From NCBI GenBank assembly GCA_039000515.1, contig JBCFYV010000001.1, positions 67,945,030 through 68,009,029 of the forward strand: a stretch of DNA of 64,000 nucleotides. The letters run 5' to 3'. Below the pieces are notes generated by a model, which was given only the letters and a program-made list of their open reading frames with translations, did not search any database and was not told where the DNA came from. The DNA comes from Timema cristinae (taxonomy: Eukaryota; Arthropoda; Insecta; Phasmatodea; Timematidae). Every line of letters begins with the position of its first letter. Position 1 is the first letter of the stretch. The position numbers and the translations under genes are program-made. This document shows positions 43,731 to 57,500 of this stretch, piece after piece.

Positions 43731-46700
43731 TTTAAGTAATCTGATGAATATTTAACCTCAAACTCTTTAGCTTTGACTTCAATTCATAGTTGTTTATGAA
43801 TTTCATCTATTTTCTTTATAATCACAACAACAATGTATATATTTAATGGAACTGTTAAACATCTATTGAGCGATAGCTAATAAATATCGACTAACTATGA
43901 CTTATACTAATTTTTATTATATATATATCCCATCATACCCAAGGTATTACGTCAAATATTTTTCTATTGTTTATTGTGAATGGTAGGCAGGTTGCAGTCT
44001 TTAACTTTTTCCACAAGTAGACGATCCCTTTCAATAGCCAGCAACAGGTGTGAGAGTTGCGAGCTTCAGTATTTGAATGTTTTGAGTATAACATTCAAAG
44101 TCTTGAACTCCGTAGCACTCACTTCTATTGTTGTTCCCCCTTTTTGTATTTTTTTGTATTATTTGGGCATCCTCCCCTTGAGGATGCTACAAATATATAT
44201 CCAAATCTTCCAATTCGTAAATGCCTAGAGAAAAATATACTCTTTACCGTCACAATAGAATTTATTATTACATACATAGCTTTGTATGACGATTGCTTAG
44301 TCCCTGAATGAAGGACTCTTGAATTTCGTTTCATGAACTTTAAAAAGCAGAGTACGTTTCGATACTTTGCGGAATGGTTGTTTTTAGGCGAGTTTTCGTG
44401 GTTGACCTGATATCGATGTTTACGACCATAGCGTTTTCGCGGTTCACCTGGTATCGATGTTAACAAAATGTGAATGACCAATACGATACCAAAGCTGGGT
44501 GTGGTAAAGCTTTTCTTGACCAGAACAAACAGTATGGTTACGACTAATGATATGAAAATTGGTGAGCCAACTTCAAAATAACTTCACTCATGTTAGATTT
44601 AAACGGATATAACTTCGCAATAAATGGATTTTAAGTTATACAGTATGTAAAATTAAAATGGACAGTAATTACTATCTAGAAATACACGACAGTGAGTAGC
44701 TACCTACTTAAAAACCATTTAATTATGGATAAAAAAGTGAGTATTATTATATGACCTAGCCCTATTTACTCTAACACAAGTACTTTATGTTTTCTGTAGG
44801 CTATTTTTGGGGAGATATGTTTATCTTGCTATGTTGTGTAAATATTAGGACTAGCCAAAATAAGCACCAACCTAAGATTAAAATTAAATAGTTCATTCTC
44901 TGTTGATTTGCGGTACACGTATGTTTATATAAATTAACCTATAAACTCTTATATATACTCCACCACAACCGACACTTTTGTTTACGAAAAATTACTCAAA
45001 GTAATTTTTTCTCTCCACCTTGGTCAGAACCACTGGGTCGAAAACACATGATAGCTCGAAAACTCACATTTTCATTCATGAGGCCAACATGTATTTGATG
45101 TCCCTATTTGTTCGTTCTACTGAAGCCATGGCCAATACGCCTGGGTCTACCATGTACCATATTTACTTCTGGCCATAATGTATAGTTATTTCAGACATGG
45201 ATGAGTATATAACTCTATTATTTGAAACGTATGTGAACTGGAAACTACTTTTGATCCCAGGCTCTCTAGTACCACTATCTCTCTCCAAAGGTAGAATGAG
45301 CATTGCTACATTTAAGTACTATTTATCTTCCAAGGTAAGTTGAGCGCAAACTAACCTCACCTAACGCTACATAGTATAACCTAACCTTGCTTACCCTCTC
45401 ACTAAGAATAATTCTATCCCGAACATACATTATGGAGTAGCTAACGTTCAGAATTATGGTGTATACAGAATTGTAGTCTGCTGGGTGATGTATTATATTC
45501 TTTTACATTTAATATTAAACTATGAAGTGCTCAACCCACCTGTTTACAACTCCTTGTCAACAATATGGAACCCAATCCACCTATTTACAATTCTTTTTAA
45601 TCAAATCGACGGTGCCAAATCAAATCCTCTCTCGCATAAAAAGAGCCCAATCCACCACTACCCATTATCTGAATGTAAAATGCACGGGCAACCAAATGCC
45701 AGGAAGGGTCAACTGAAAGATGACCTATTCGGCCATCTTGCTTTGCAGTTATCACAGTAAGGCAAACTTTGTCAAATAATCCTGATAGAGAATAATGAAT
45801 CTGAACCCATCATTAGTCTGATATTGCATGTCATGAGGCTGTTCACTTCTCCGGTTGGCTGGTTTCATGCATCGATAATAACATATTTATCAATTATGCA
45901 ACTATATTGAGGTTTCCATTTTAAGCCTGTCTCGGACCCCATGCCTACAGCTAAATGATCCGTTTCAATAACATTGTGAATTTCTTTGACTGGTAAATAA
46001 TACTTGACTATTTCGCCTGCGAGACCAACTTTTTCACTTAACCATTTACTAAAATATCAAATCTTTCGAATGACGGTATTGCAAAAGTGTTTTATTCATG
46101 GCAGACATTGCTTCGTCAAAATATTATCGTAAACATGTATTGTTTTCTCTATATTAATCTCTATAGTATGTAATTGATCCATGAAACACACGTTCCACCT
46201 TCTTCGCGTTGATTTTCAGGCCGTAAGAGCAGTTGTTAATAAATCAGACTAGTGAGTCACGCGCACTGATCCACCACGAACAATCAACGGACACAAGAAA
46301 AAGAAATACTTTCAGCTTATTGATTTCAGTAAGAACTAGTTCTGCCTGGTGAAAACATTAAACCCATTAATTCAACATATGGTTTTCATTTAAACTAGAT
46401 TTCACTGACAGTAGAACGTTAATTCTAGATTTAACTAGTTATAACTGGTATTGACGAAATGGCTTTACTGGAACTAGTTCTGCATGCATACATATTTATT
46501 TATATATACAATTTATATAAATACATATATATAGACATATACAGATTTATATATATACATGTGCACATAAATATGTACATACAGGGTGTGTCAGATGGAA
46601 TATTAAATATTTTGGGAGGTTGTAGTATTGATTATTTTAAGTTAATTTTTATTGTAGCTAGGGGCAGAAATTATATATATTATGTTTGAAATCAGTTTAG

Positions 46701-46892
46701 AATTAACGATAAACTTACATAACGCCTCCTCTATTCCAAGTATGAACATTTACATTAAATAGAGTCATACCAAGTGGTGGGAGAAATCGGTAATGGGATT
46801 TCACAGGGCGGGGGCATTGCCCTGGAATTAATTTTACCCTCTATATTTTTTTCCCTCACCTATATTTTAGAATAGTTACATTTATAAAAGTC
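43731..46892. other. intronic sequence, no gene supported
   Basis: AT-rich. It contains a two-copy direct repeat near 44385-44460 (cacctggtatcgatgtt and a variant), a TA-rich microsatellite at 46490-46560, and acagggtgtgtcagatgg at 46580, which recalls the ends of short DNA transposons, but no partner end was found. ORFs at 43980-44481, 45485-45760 and 46459-46689 have no family features. Confidence 0.55.
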
Positions 46893-47103
46893 AAACTCGG
46901 TGGTCTTGGGGTAAAGTGCTCGCCTCAGGAACCGATATCCATGGGTTCAAACCCAGCCAGCTGACGGATTATTCTTGAGCAATAAAAATCCGTAGCACAA
47001 CTTACTTCGGAGGGGATTGTGACTTGTAAAGGAACACTGGAAAATATGTGAAAGTACCTTTCCCGGCCAAATTGTTAGGCTCCTAGAAATTCTCGTGTGC
47101 TGA
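46893..47103 (+). mobile_element. tRNA-derived SINE, truncated by the gap
   Basis: The sequence begins with a tRNA-like pol III promoter: an A-box-like segment (ggtcttggggtaaagtgctc) and a B box (gggttcaaaccc) about 30 bases later. A non-tRNA body follows, which runs into the N gap at 47104. Its body differs from the two SINE types found elsewhere in the window, so it is a third family. It is not a functional tRNA gene because there is no acceptor stem pairing and no discriminator end. Confidence 0.7.
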
Positions 47104-47203
47104 NNNNNNNNNNNNNNNNNNNNNNNNNNNNNNNNNNNNNNNNNNNNNNNNNNNNNNNNNNNNNNNNNNNNNNNNNNNNNNNNNNNNNNNNNNNNNNNNN
47201 NNN
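47104..47203. other. assembly gap (100 N)
   Basis: Exactly 100 undetermined bases, the usual placeholder for a scaffold join of unknown length. It cuts a tRNA-derived SINE on its left side. Distances across it, including the size of the large tau intron, are not reliable. Confidence 0.99.
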
Positions 47204-48095
47204 TATGATCAGTCGGACCAGACAGTACTAGTGTAAATACTTCAAATAAATATTTTAAAAATATCTCCGAATATCTTCCAAAGCAATGGTTCCCGTAGTG
47301 CGGTTATTATGGGGGTGCTAAACCCGCCCTCGGGAAACTGGTGTCACTTCATCAAACCATCCATCGCATGAATAAGTTACCCAACAGTGTGATGATTACT
47401 AAATGTTGTAGGACCGATACACGAGGCTCTTCATGTGACGATCAAATTTTGAAAAGCTCCAATCAATTTTGTTAAATTAACTAAACAAAAGCACTTTAGT
47501 CATTTTCTGAATAAATGTATAAATAAGTTTTCCTGTTCTGAACGTTATTCTGAATAATGCTTTGTACATATTAGGATAGAGGGCAATGGGAACTACTGTC
47601 CTAAAGACATATAATTAACACTTTCAAAATCGAGGGGGGACGATTATAACTATATGCTAGGGTCATACAGATTTAAAAAAAATCTCATGGAAGACCATTC
47701 CAATCACATTCTAGAGGAGTATATTTTTTTTTTTAATATTCCAATATCTTATAGGTATTCAAATATCAAACGTTGGCCGGGAAGGGCTCCCGGAAATTTA
47801 AGAATTAAGGGAGGAGGAGCAAGCCCCTGAAACCCTATTTTGATTATTTGCCCAAATCCCCTCTAAACAAATAAGGTTCTGCCAACACTGAACCAAATTA
47901 GATAATTTTATAAATGATTTCGTAAAATGTATTCAATCATTGACTGCAAAAAAATTATGTTTATATTTTCTAAAAGGCTATTACTGATAAAAACAAAAGA
48001 AGACTTAGATTGTTTAGTTTGTTTTCTGAAATCCACAGTGTTAACTTAGAAAACAAAATTTAGCATTATGAATAAGTATACAAGTTGACCTTACA
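47204..48095. other. intronic sequence right of the gap, nothing recognised
   Basis: About 0.9 kb of AT-rich sequence from the assembly gap to the 37-bp array. No ORF, repeat or RNA gene could be supported. Confidence 0.6.
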
Positions 48096-51000
48096 CAGTG
48101 ACTGACTGACTAACACTACTGCACTACATTTACACGTCACAGTATTATGACACTACTGCACTACATGTACACGTCACAGTATTATGACACTACTGCACTA
48201 CATGTACACGTCACAGTATTATGACACTACTGCACTACATGTACACGTCACAGTATTATGACACTACTGCACTACATGTACACGTCACAGTATTATGACA
48301 CTACTGCACTACATGTACACGTCACAGTATTATGACACTACTGCACTACATGTACACGTCACAGTATTATGACACTACTGCACTACATGTACACGTCACA
48401 GTATTATGACACTACTGCACTACATGTACACGTCACAGTATTATGACACTACTGCACTACATGTACACGTCACAGTATTATGACACTACTGCACTACATT
48501 TACACGTCACAGTATTATGACACTACTGCACTACATGTACACGTCACAGTATTATGACACTACTGCACTACATGTACACGTCACAGTATTATGACACTAC
48601 TGCACTACATTTACACGTCACAGTATTATGACACTACTGCACTACATGTACACGTCACAGTATTATGACACTACTGCACTACATGTACACGTCACAGTAT
48701 TATGACACTACTGCACTACATGTACACGTCACAGTATTATGACACTACTGCACTACATGTACAGGTCACAGTATTATGACACTACTGCACTACATGTACA
48801 GGTCACAGTATTATGACACTACTGCACTACATGTACACGTCACAGTATTATGACACTACTGCACTACATGTACACGTCACAGTATTATGACACTACTGCA
48901 CTACATTTACACGTCACAGTATTATGACACTACTGCACTACATGTACACGTCACAGTATTATGACACTACTGCACTACATGTACACGTCACAGTATTATG
49001 ACACTACTGCACTACATTTACACGTCACAGTATTATGACACTACTGCACTACATTTACACGTCACAGTATTATGACACTACTGCACTACATGTACACGTC
49101 ACAGTATTATGACACTACTGCACTACATGTACACGTCACAGTATTATGACACTACTGCACTACATGTACACGTCACAGTATTATGACACTACTGCACTAC
49201 ATGTACACGTCACAGTATTATGACACTACTGCACTACATGTACACGTCACAGTATTATGACACTACTGCACTACATGTACACGTCACAGTATTATGACAC
49301 TACTGCACTACATGTACACGTCACAGTATTATGACACTACTGCACTACAGGTACACGTCACAGTATTATGACACTACTGCACTACATGTACACGTCACAG
49401 TATTATGACACTACTGCACTACATGTACACGTCACAGTATTATGACACTACTGCACTACATGTACACGTCACAGTATTATGACACTACTGCACTACATGT
49501 ACACGTCACAGTATTATGACACTACTGCACTACATGTACACGTCACAGTATTATGACACTACTGCACTACATGTACACGTCACAGTATTATGACACTACT
49601 GCACTACATGTACACGTCACAGTATTATGACACTACTGCACTATATTTACACGTCACAGTATTATGACACTACTGCACTACATGTACACGTCACAGTATT
49701 ATGACACTACTGCACTACATTTACACGTCACAGTATTATGACACTACTGCACTACATGTACACGTCACAGTATTATGACACTACTGCACTACATGTACAC
49801 GTCACAGTATTATGACACTACTGCACTACATGTACACGTCACAGTATTATGACACTACTGCACTACATGTACACGTCACAGTATTATGACACTACTGCAC
49901 TACATGTACACGTCACAGTATTATGACACTACTGCACTACATGTACACGTCACAGTATTATGACACTACTGCACTACATTTACACGTCACAGTATTATGA
50001 CACTACTGCACTACATGTACACGTCACAGTATTATGACACACAGGAACTACATGTACACGTCACAGTATTATGACACTACTGCACTACATGTACACGTCA
50101 CAGTATTATGACACTACTGCACTACATGTACACGTCACAGTATTATGACACTACTGCACTACATGTACACGTCACAGTATTATGACACTACTGCACTACA
50201 TGTACACGTCACAGTATTATGACACTACTGCACTACATGTACACGTCACAGTATTATGACACTACTGCACTACATGTACACGTCACAGTATTATGACACT
50301 ACTGCACTACATGTACACGTCACAGTATTATGACACTACTGCACTACATGTACACGTCACAGTATTATGACACTACTGCACTACATGTACACGTCACAGT
50401 ATTATGACACTACTGCACTACATGTACACGTCACAGTATTATGACACTACTGCACTACATGTACACGTCACAGTATTATGACACTACTGCACTACATGTA
50501 CACGTCACAGTATTATGACACTACTGCACTACATGTACACGTCACAGTATTATGACACTACTGCACTACATGTACACGTCACAGTATTATGACACTACTG
50601 CACTACATGTACACGTCACAGTATTATGACACTACTGCACTACATGTACACGTCACAGTATTATGACACTACTGCACTACATGTACACGTCACAGTATTA
50701 TGACACTACTGCACTACATGTACACGTCACAGTATTATGACACTACTGCACTACATGTACACGTCACAGTATTATGACACTACTGCACTACATGTACACG
50801 TCACAGTATTATGACACTACTGCACTACATGTACACGTCACAGTATTATGACACTACTGCACTACATGTACACGTCACAGTATTATGACACTACTGCACT
50901 ACATGTACACGTCACAGTATTATGACACTACTGCACTACATGTACACGTCACAGTATTATGACACTACTGCACTACATGTACACGTCACAGTATTATGAC

Positions 51001-51930
51001 ACTACTGCACTACATGTACACGTCACAGTATTATGACACTACTGCACTACATGTACACGTCACAGTATTATGACACTACTGCACTACATGTACACGTCAC
51101 AGTATTATGACACTACTGCACTACATGTACACGTCACAGTATTATGACACTACTGCACTACATGTTACACGTCACAGTATTATGACACTACTGCACTACA
51201 TGTACACGTCACAGTATTATGACACTACTGCACTACATGTACACGTCACAGTATTATGACACTACTGCACTACATGTACACGTCACAGTATTATGACACT
51301 ACTGCACTACATGTACACGTCACAGTATTATGACACTAACTGCACTACATGTAACGTCACAGTATTATGACACTACTGCACTACATGTACACGTCACAGT
51401 ATTATGACACTACTGCACTACATGTACACGTCACAGTATTATGACACTACTGCACTACATGTACACGTCACAGTATTATGACACTACTGCACTACATGTA
51501 CACGTCACAGTATTATGACACTACTGCACTACATGTACACGTCACAGTATTATGACACTACTGCACTACATGTACACGTCACAGTATTATGACACTACTG
51601 CACTACATGTACACGTCACAGTATTATGACACTACTGCACTACATGTACACGTCACAGTATTATGACACTACTGCACTACATTACACGTCACAGTATTAT
51701 GACACTACTGCACTACATTTACACGTCACAGTATTATGACACTACTGCACTACATGTACACGTCACAGTATTATGACACTACTGCACTACATGTTACACG
51801 TCACAGTATTATGACACTACTGCACTTACATGTACACGTTACAGTATTATGACACTACTGCACTACATGTACACGTCACAGTATTATGACACTACTGCAC
51901 TACATGTACACGTCACAGTATTATGACACG
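48096..51930. repeat. 37-bp minisatellite, about 103 copies
   Basis: The unit is cactactgcactacatgt followed by acacgtcacagtattatga. It is far more homogeneous than the other big arrays: most copies are identical. The main variants are tttacac for tgtacac and, in two copies, caggtc for cacgtc, plus one degenerate unit near 50040. A few single-base indels cluster at 51160-51830. Each unit carries one CpG inside ACACGTCAC, whose reverse complement GTGACGTGT holds a CRE-like half site. Unlike the arrays at 12.4 and 61.0 kb, no recognised exon or splice site abuts it. No ORF crosses it because the unit contains stops. Confidence 0.97.
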
Positions 51931-54583
51931 CACGCCGGAACCCTCCGGTCAGTCCAACCCTTCTCCCGTCTCATCATTTTTCTTTATTTTCAGAATCATT
52001 TGTGAAGTGTTCTCGGAGCTACCATTTGAATAGTTTCACGTTTGATAGGTTTTGTTGTTTCCTAGCCTTAAAGATGTACCCTGTTCCTCCATTTTCCTCA
52101 CACTCACTAATTATTCCTATTTCATCTGTCAATATTTCGTACTAGCCTATCCAGCCTATCCAGTCTGACAAATGAACACAATCACAAACAATATTTTTAA
52201 ATGTAGGCCCACTTATATCATTAGAATGGTGATGACCATCTACATAGGCCTAGTCATAGTTTATTGTTTTGTTTAAAACGTATAAAGCCTTCATTTTTAT
52301 TGTCAAATTTCGGGGTTGAGGGGAGTTGAACCTGAAACCAGATAAGTTCCTCCCTTTGTCTATATACTCGTAATTCAAGAGGATGTAATTTAGGACTATA
52401 GTTATGGGTTGTTTGTTTTCAGAAACTGGAGAGCTTCCTAGTATGTGTCATTCAGGGTTTTCATTAAGGATTGGTTGTATAGATTCAAGATCTCACCAAA
52501 CAGTGGGCTGTTACAGACAATATGCCTCAATGACGTCATTAATCTAGTGTCAAGGTTTATAAAAAAAAGTTACAACATCCCTAATTGATAACTGTGGAAA
52601 ACAGAATTTGAAAAACATATAAATCTATAGATATAATTTGAATTTGATACATTGCGCAGTAATTTTATGAATTATCGATTGAAATATATAATAGCTTGTC
52701 AGTGAATAAGATAAACACTTTAGTAGTGCATAAATGTAAATTGGGGAGGTATAATTTATGAAAAAATAGTGCATTGAGTGAAATGTTCGATAAAGAGAAT
52801 TTTTAGTCATATTTTAATGTTAGTGATGTCAAAGTATGGATAGCTTTATACTGACAGTTTTGAAGAGTTACCAGGCTGTTAGTTTGACTGCTGGCAGTGT
52901 TGTCAAATTGGCAAATTGAACCCGCCCACCTGCATTATTAATCTTATAGACTATCCCACATATCATTCAAACATTGTTCCTCAAGCGTCATGCTTAGCTA
53001 CAAGTAAAGCATTAATACATAATGTCTATGAAATAATGAGAATTAGTTCTCAACTTACCCAGACCATGCCATTTCACCTTCAACTGGACTTATCTATCCA
53101 CACAGGTGATCCACGACCGACCGCACTTACATATTCAGTGAACTGAGCTACGTTCCAAGTTGGGGCGACTGCTGCTAGCGAGCGTGCCGAAGACTAGAAC
53201 CTACGATTGGAATCGGGTATGATCAGGAAAATTCTGGAAATCTATACAAGTAACGAGTGACCAAAAATGTCAGTACATCCCGGGCTGACTGGTCGTCATG
53301 GCGCATCTAGACTGTCATGTGTTTCTCCTTCCACATCACTCCCCTTGCCTCCCTTGTCCTGTTTTCCTTACCAGCCCTCTCTCTGGGCCTAGATGAGGCC
53401 TTGGCCGGCACTCTTGGGGAATTATCGGCTTGGAGATGACGTTAATATCCATTTGTACTTTTATAAAATTTAAATTCAAGTCATAATCTTTAGCTTTGTT
53501 AAAATATGGAATGATTTGATTCGACACTTCAAATATGTTTTATATTGTAATCTGGCCTACATTTGTCAAAGATCGCAAATACGTGGTAAAGGTCACTCAC
53601 ATGTATTGCAAAGTTCATTTATCAATGATTTTTTTAAATTTTTGAGCTAGCTCTTTTTGGCCATTTAGGATACTTACTGTTTATGATAGTAAGCTAGTGG
53701 AAGTTACTCTAATGCATTGAGTTTGCAATTATTCCGTGTTAAACGTAATATTATGCTCAGTGTATTTATTCGAAAAACTTAATAATATTTCTGCTAAAAA
53801 TGCTATTGCTCAGAATGATGAGAGTTGGCATGATTTTGAGGTTAGGAATTGATTTCCCCCTTAGATTTTATGGGGAATATAAATACTTTGATATTTCTGG
53901 TCGTGTAGTTTCGTGCGTGATGCACATGTAGGATTGCATTATTAACTTTTTGATTTTGCCCAACCTATTAGAATTAGGTATGCCTGAATGTATTGTATAT
54001 TTTCGGAAAGACATATGTTAATCCAATTTTAATCATTTACATTCTTAAAAATGAAAGGTAAGGCTTCTATTGCCCATTTTGTCATACGAATAAGTTTAAG
54101 AGAAATTATGTTTCTTGAACTAGATTTACACTTACACAATGTATGGGAAATACGTTTTTCTGAAATATTAACAACTGTCCTCTAAATTGTATATTGTTTT
54201 TGTTAATGTTTATAAAACCTCGTGCTTCCCAATATTATTGTTTATCAAGTAAACACATACTTAATTTATATCTCCTTGGTCATTCTTTGAAATTGGTCTT
54301 GTCCTTTTCCTGATGCGTAAACTAAAATATGATCTGTCAATATAGCAACAGCCATAGTTAAAAATGGTCTACATACCCCAATGCTGAGAAGGAGGGAACT
54401 TAATGCCTGTTTTATTGGTGTTTTTTTTTTACCGCAACCGTGTGTGTTGCGTGTCTCTGAGTATAATAATTTGCCTTCAGACTATTGCTCTTTTAGAGTT
54501 AGATTCTAACGACTCAATCTGATTGACTCTGCTGTTTTGTGTGTCTTTATGCGCTCCCCTTTATTGGTGTTAAGAAGGAGGCT
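51931..54583. other. intronic sequence between two minisatellites
   Basis: AT-rich unique sequence. No gene could be supported. Proline/arginine codons and a GTAAGG-like donor near 53370 on the minus strand were considered as a cassette exon and rejected. ORFs here (52625-52810, 52916-53146, 53336-53527) have no recognisable content. Confidence 0.6.
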
Positions 54584-57500
54584 GCAGTGTAGACACTATA
54601 TGCTACTACTCAATGGCCCTGTGTAGACACTATATGCTACTACTCACATGGCCCTGTGTAGACACTATATGCTACTACCACATGGCCCTGTGTAGACACT
54701 ATATGCTACTACTCACATGGCCCTGTGTAGACACTATATGCTACTACTCACATGGCCCTGTGTAGACACTATATGCTACTACTCACATGGCCCTGTGTAG
54801 ACACTATATGCTACTACTCACATAGCCTGTGTAGACACTATATGCTACTACTCACATAGCCCTGTGTAGACACTATATGCTACTACTCACATGGCCCTGT
54901 GTAGACACTATATGCTACTACTCACATGGCCCTGTGTAGACACTATATGCTACTACCCACATGGCCCTGTGTAGACACTATATGCTACTACCCACATAGC
55001 CCTGTGTAGACACTATATGCTACTACCCACATAGCCCTGTGTAGACACTATATGCTACTACTCACATAGCCCTGTGTAGACACTATATGCTACTACTCAC
55101 ATGGCCCTGTGTAGACACTATATGCTACTACTCACATGGCCCTGTGTAGACACTATATGCTACTACTCACATGCCCTGTGTAGACACTATATGCTACTAC
55201 CACATGCCCTGTGTAGACACTATATGCTACTACTCACATGGCCCTGTGTAGACACTATATGCTACTACTCACATGGCCCTGTGTAGACACTATATGCTAC
55301 TACTCACATGGCCCTGTGTAGACACTATATGCTACTACTCACATGGCCCTGTGTAGACACTATATGCTACTACTCACATGGCCCTGTGTAGACACTATAT
55401 GCTACTACTCACATGGCCCTGTGTAGACACTATATGCTACTACTCACATGCCCTGTGTAGACACATATATGCTACTACTCACATGCCCTGTGTAGACACT
55501 ATATGCTACTACTCACATGGCCCTGTGTAGACACTATATGCTACTACTCACATGGCCCTGTGTAGACACTATATGCTACTACTCACATGGCCCTGTGTAG
55601 ACACTATATGCTACTACTCACATGGCCCTGTGTAGACACTATATGCTACTACTCACATGGCCCTGTGTAGACACTATATGCTACTACCCACATGGCCCTG
55701 TGTAGACACTATATGCTACTACTCACATGGCCCTGTGTAGACACTATATGCTACTACCCACATGCCCTGTGTAGACACTATATGCTACTACCCACATGGC
55801 CCTGTGTAGACACTATATGCTACTACTCACATGGCCCTGTGTAGACACTATATGCTACTACCTCACATGGCCCTGTGTAGACACTATATGCTACTACCTC
55901 ACATGGCCCTGTGTAGACACTATATGCTACTACTCACATGGCCCTGTGTAGACACTATATGCTACTACTCACATGGCCTGTGTAGACACTATATGCTACT
56001 ACTCACATGCCCTGTGTAGACACTATATGCTACTACTCACATAGCCCTGTGTAGACACTATATGCTAACTACTCACATAGCCCTGTGTAGACACTATATG
56101 CTACTACTCACATGCCCTGTGTAGACACTATATGCTACTACTCCACTGCCCTGTGTAGACACTATATGCTAACTACTCACATGGCCCTGTGTAGACACTA
56201 TATGCTACTACCACATGGCCCTGTGTAGACACTATATGCTACTACCCACAGCCCTGTGTAGACACTATATGCTACTACTCACATGGCCCTGTGTAGACAC
56301 TATATGCTACTACTCACTATGCCCTGTGTAGACACTATATGCTACTACTCACATGGCCCTGTGTAGACACTATATGCTACTACTCACATGGCCCTGTGTA
56401 GACACTATATGCTACTACTCACATGGCCCTGTGTAGACACTATATGCTACTACTCACATAGCCCTGTGTAGACACTATATGCTACTACTCACATGGCCCT
56501 GTGTAGACACTATATGCTACTACTCACATAGCCCTGTGTAGACACTATATGCTACTACTCACATGCCCTGTGTAGACACTATATGCTACTACTCCACATG
56601 GCCCTGTGTAGACACTATATGCTACTACTCACATGCCCTGTGTAGACACTATATGCTACTACTCACATAGCCCTGTGTAGACACTATATGCTACTACTCA
56701 CATGGCCCTGTGTAGACACTATATGCTACTACTCACATGCCCTGTGTAGACACTATATGCTACTACTCACATGGCCCTGTGTAGACACTATATGCTACTA
56801 CTCACATGGCCCTGTGTAGACACTATATGCTACTACTCACATGGCCCTGTGTAGACACTATATGCTACTACTCACATGGCCCTGTGTAGACACTATATGC
56901 TACTACTCACATGCCCTTGTAGACACTATATGATACTACTCACATAGCCCTGTGTAGACACTATATGCTACTACTCACATGGCCCTGTGTAGACACTATA
57001 TGCTACTACTCACATAGCCCTGTGTAGACAACTAATAATGCTACTACTCACATGGCCCTGTGTAGACACTATATGCTACTACTCACATGGCCCTGTGTAG
57101 ACACTATATGCTACTACTCACATGGCCCTGTGTAGACACTATATGCTACTACTCACATGGCCCTGTGTAGACACTATATGCTACTACTCACATGGCCCTG
57201 TGTAGACACTATATGCTACTACTCACATGGCCCTGTGTAGACACTATATGCTACTACTCACATGGCCCTGTGTAGACACTATATGCTACTACTCACATGG
57301 CCCTGTGTAGACACTATATGCTACTACTCACATGGCCCTGTGTAGACACTATATGCTACTACTCACATGGCCCTGTGTAGACACTATATGCTACTACTCA
57401 CATAGCCCTGTGTAGACACTATATGTACTATCACATAGCCTGTGTAACAATTGCTACATCACTGGCCCTGTGTAGACACTATATGCTACTACTCACATAG

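Noticed and set aside
44125..44481. 118-codon minus-strand ORF
   Set aside because: No recognisable domain, and it overlaps other ORFs. Its length is plausible by chance over this much intron.
51940..52060. Exon ending at GTGCGT beside the 37-bp array, by analogy with the other arrays
   Set aside because: No open frame with tau-like residues and no convincing acceptor upstream on the minus strand.
53372..53412. Small tau cassette exon on the minus strand
   Set aside because: There is a GTAAGG-like donor and basic/Pro codons, but the acceptor is poor (ttccccaag). The frame with sensible residues does not fit phase 0, and the neighbouring exons already join in phase.
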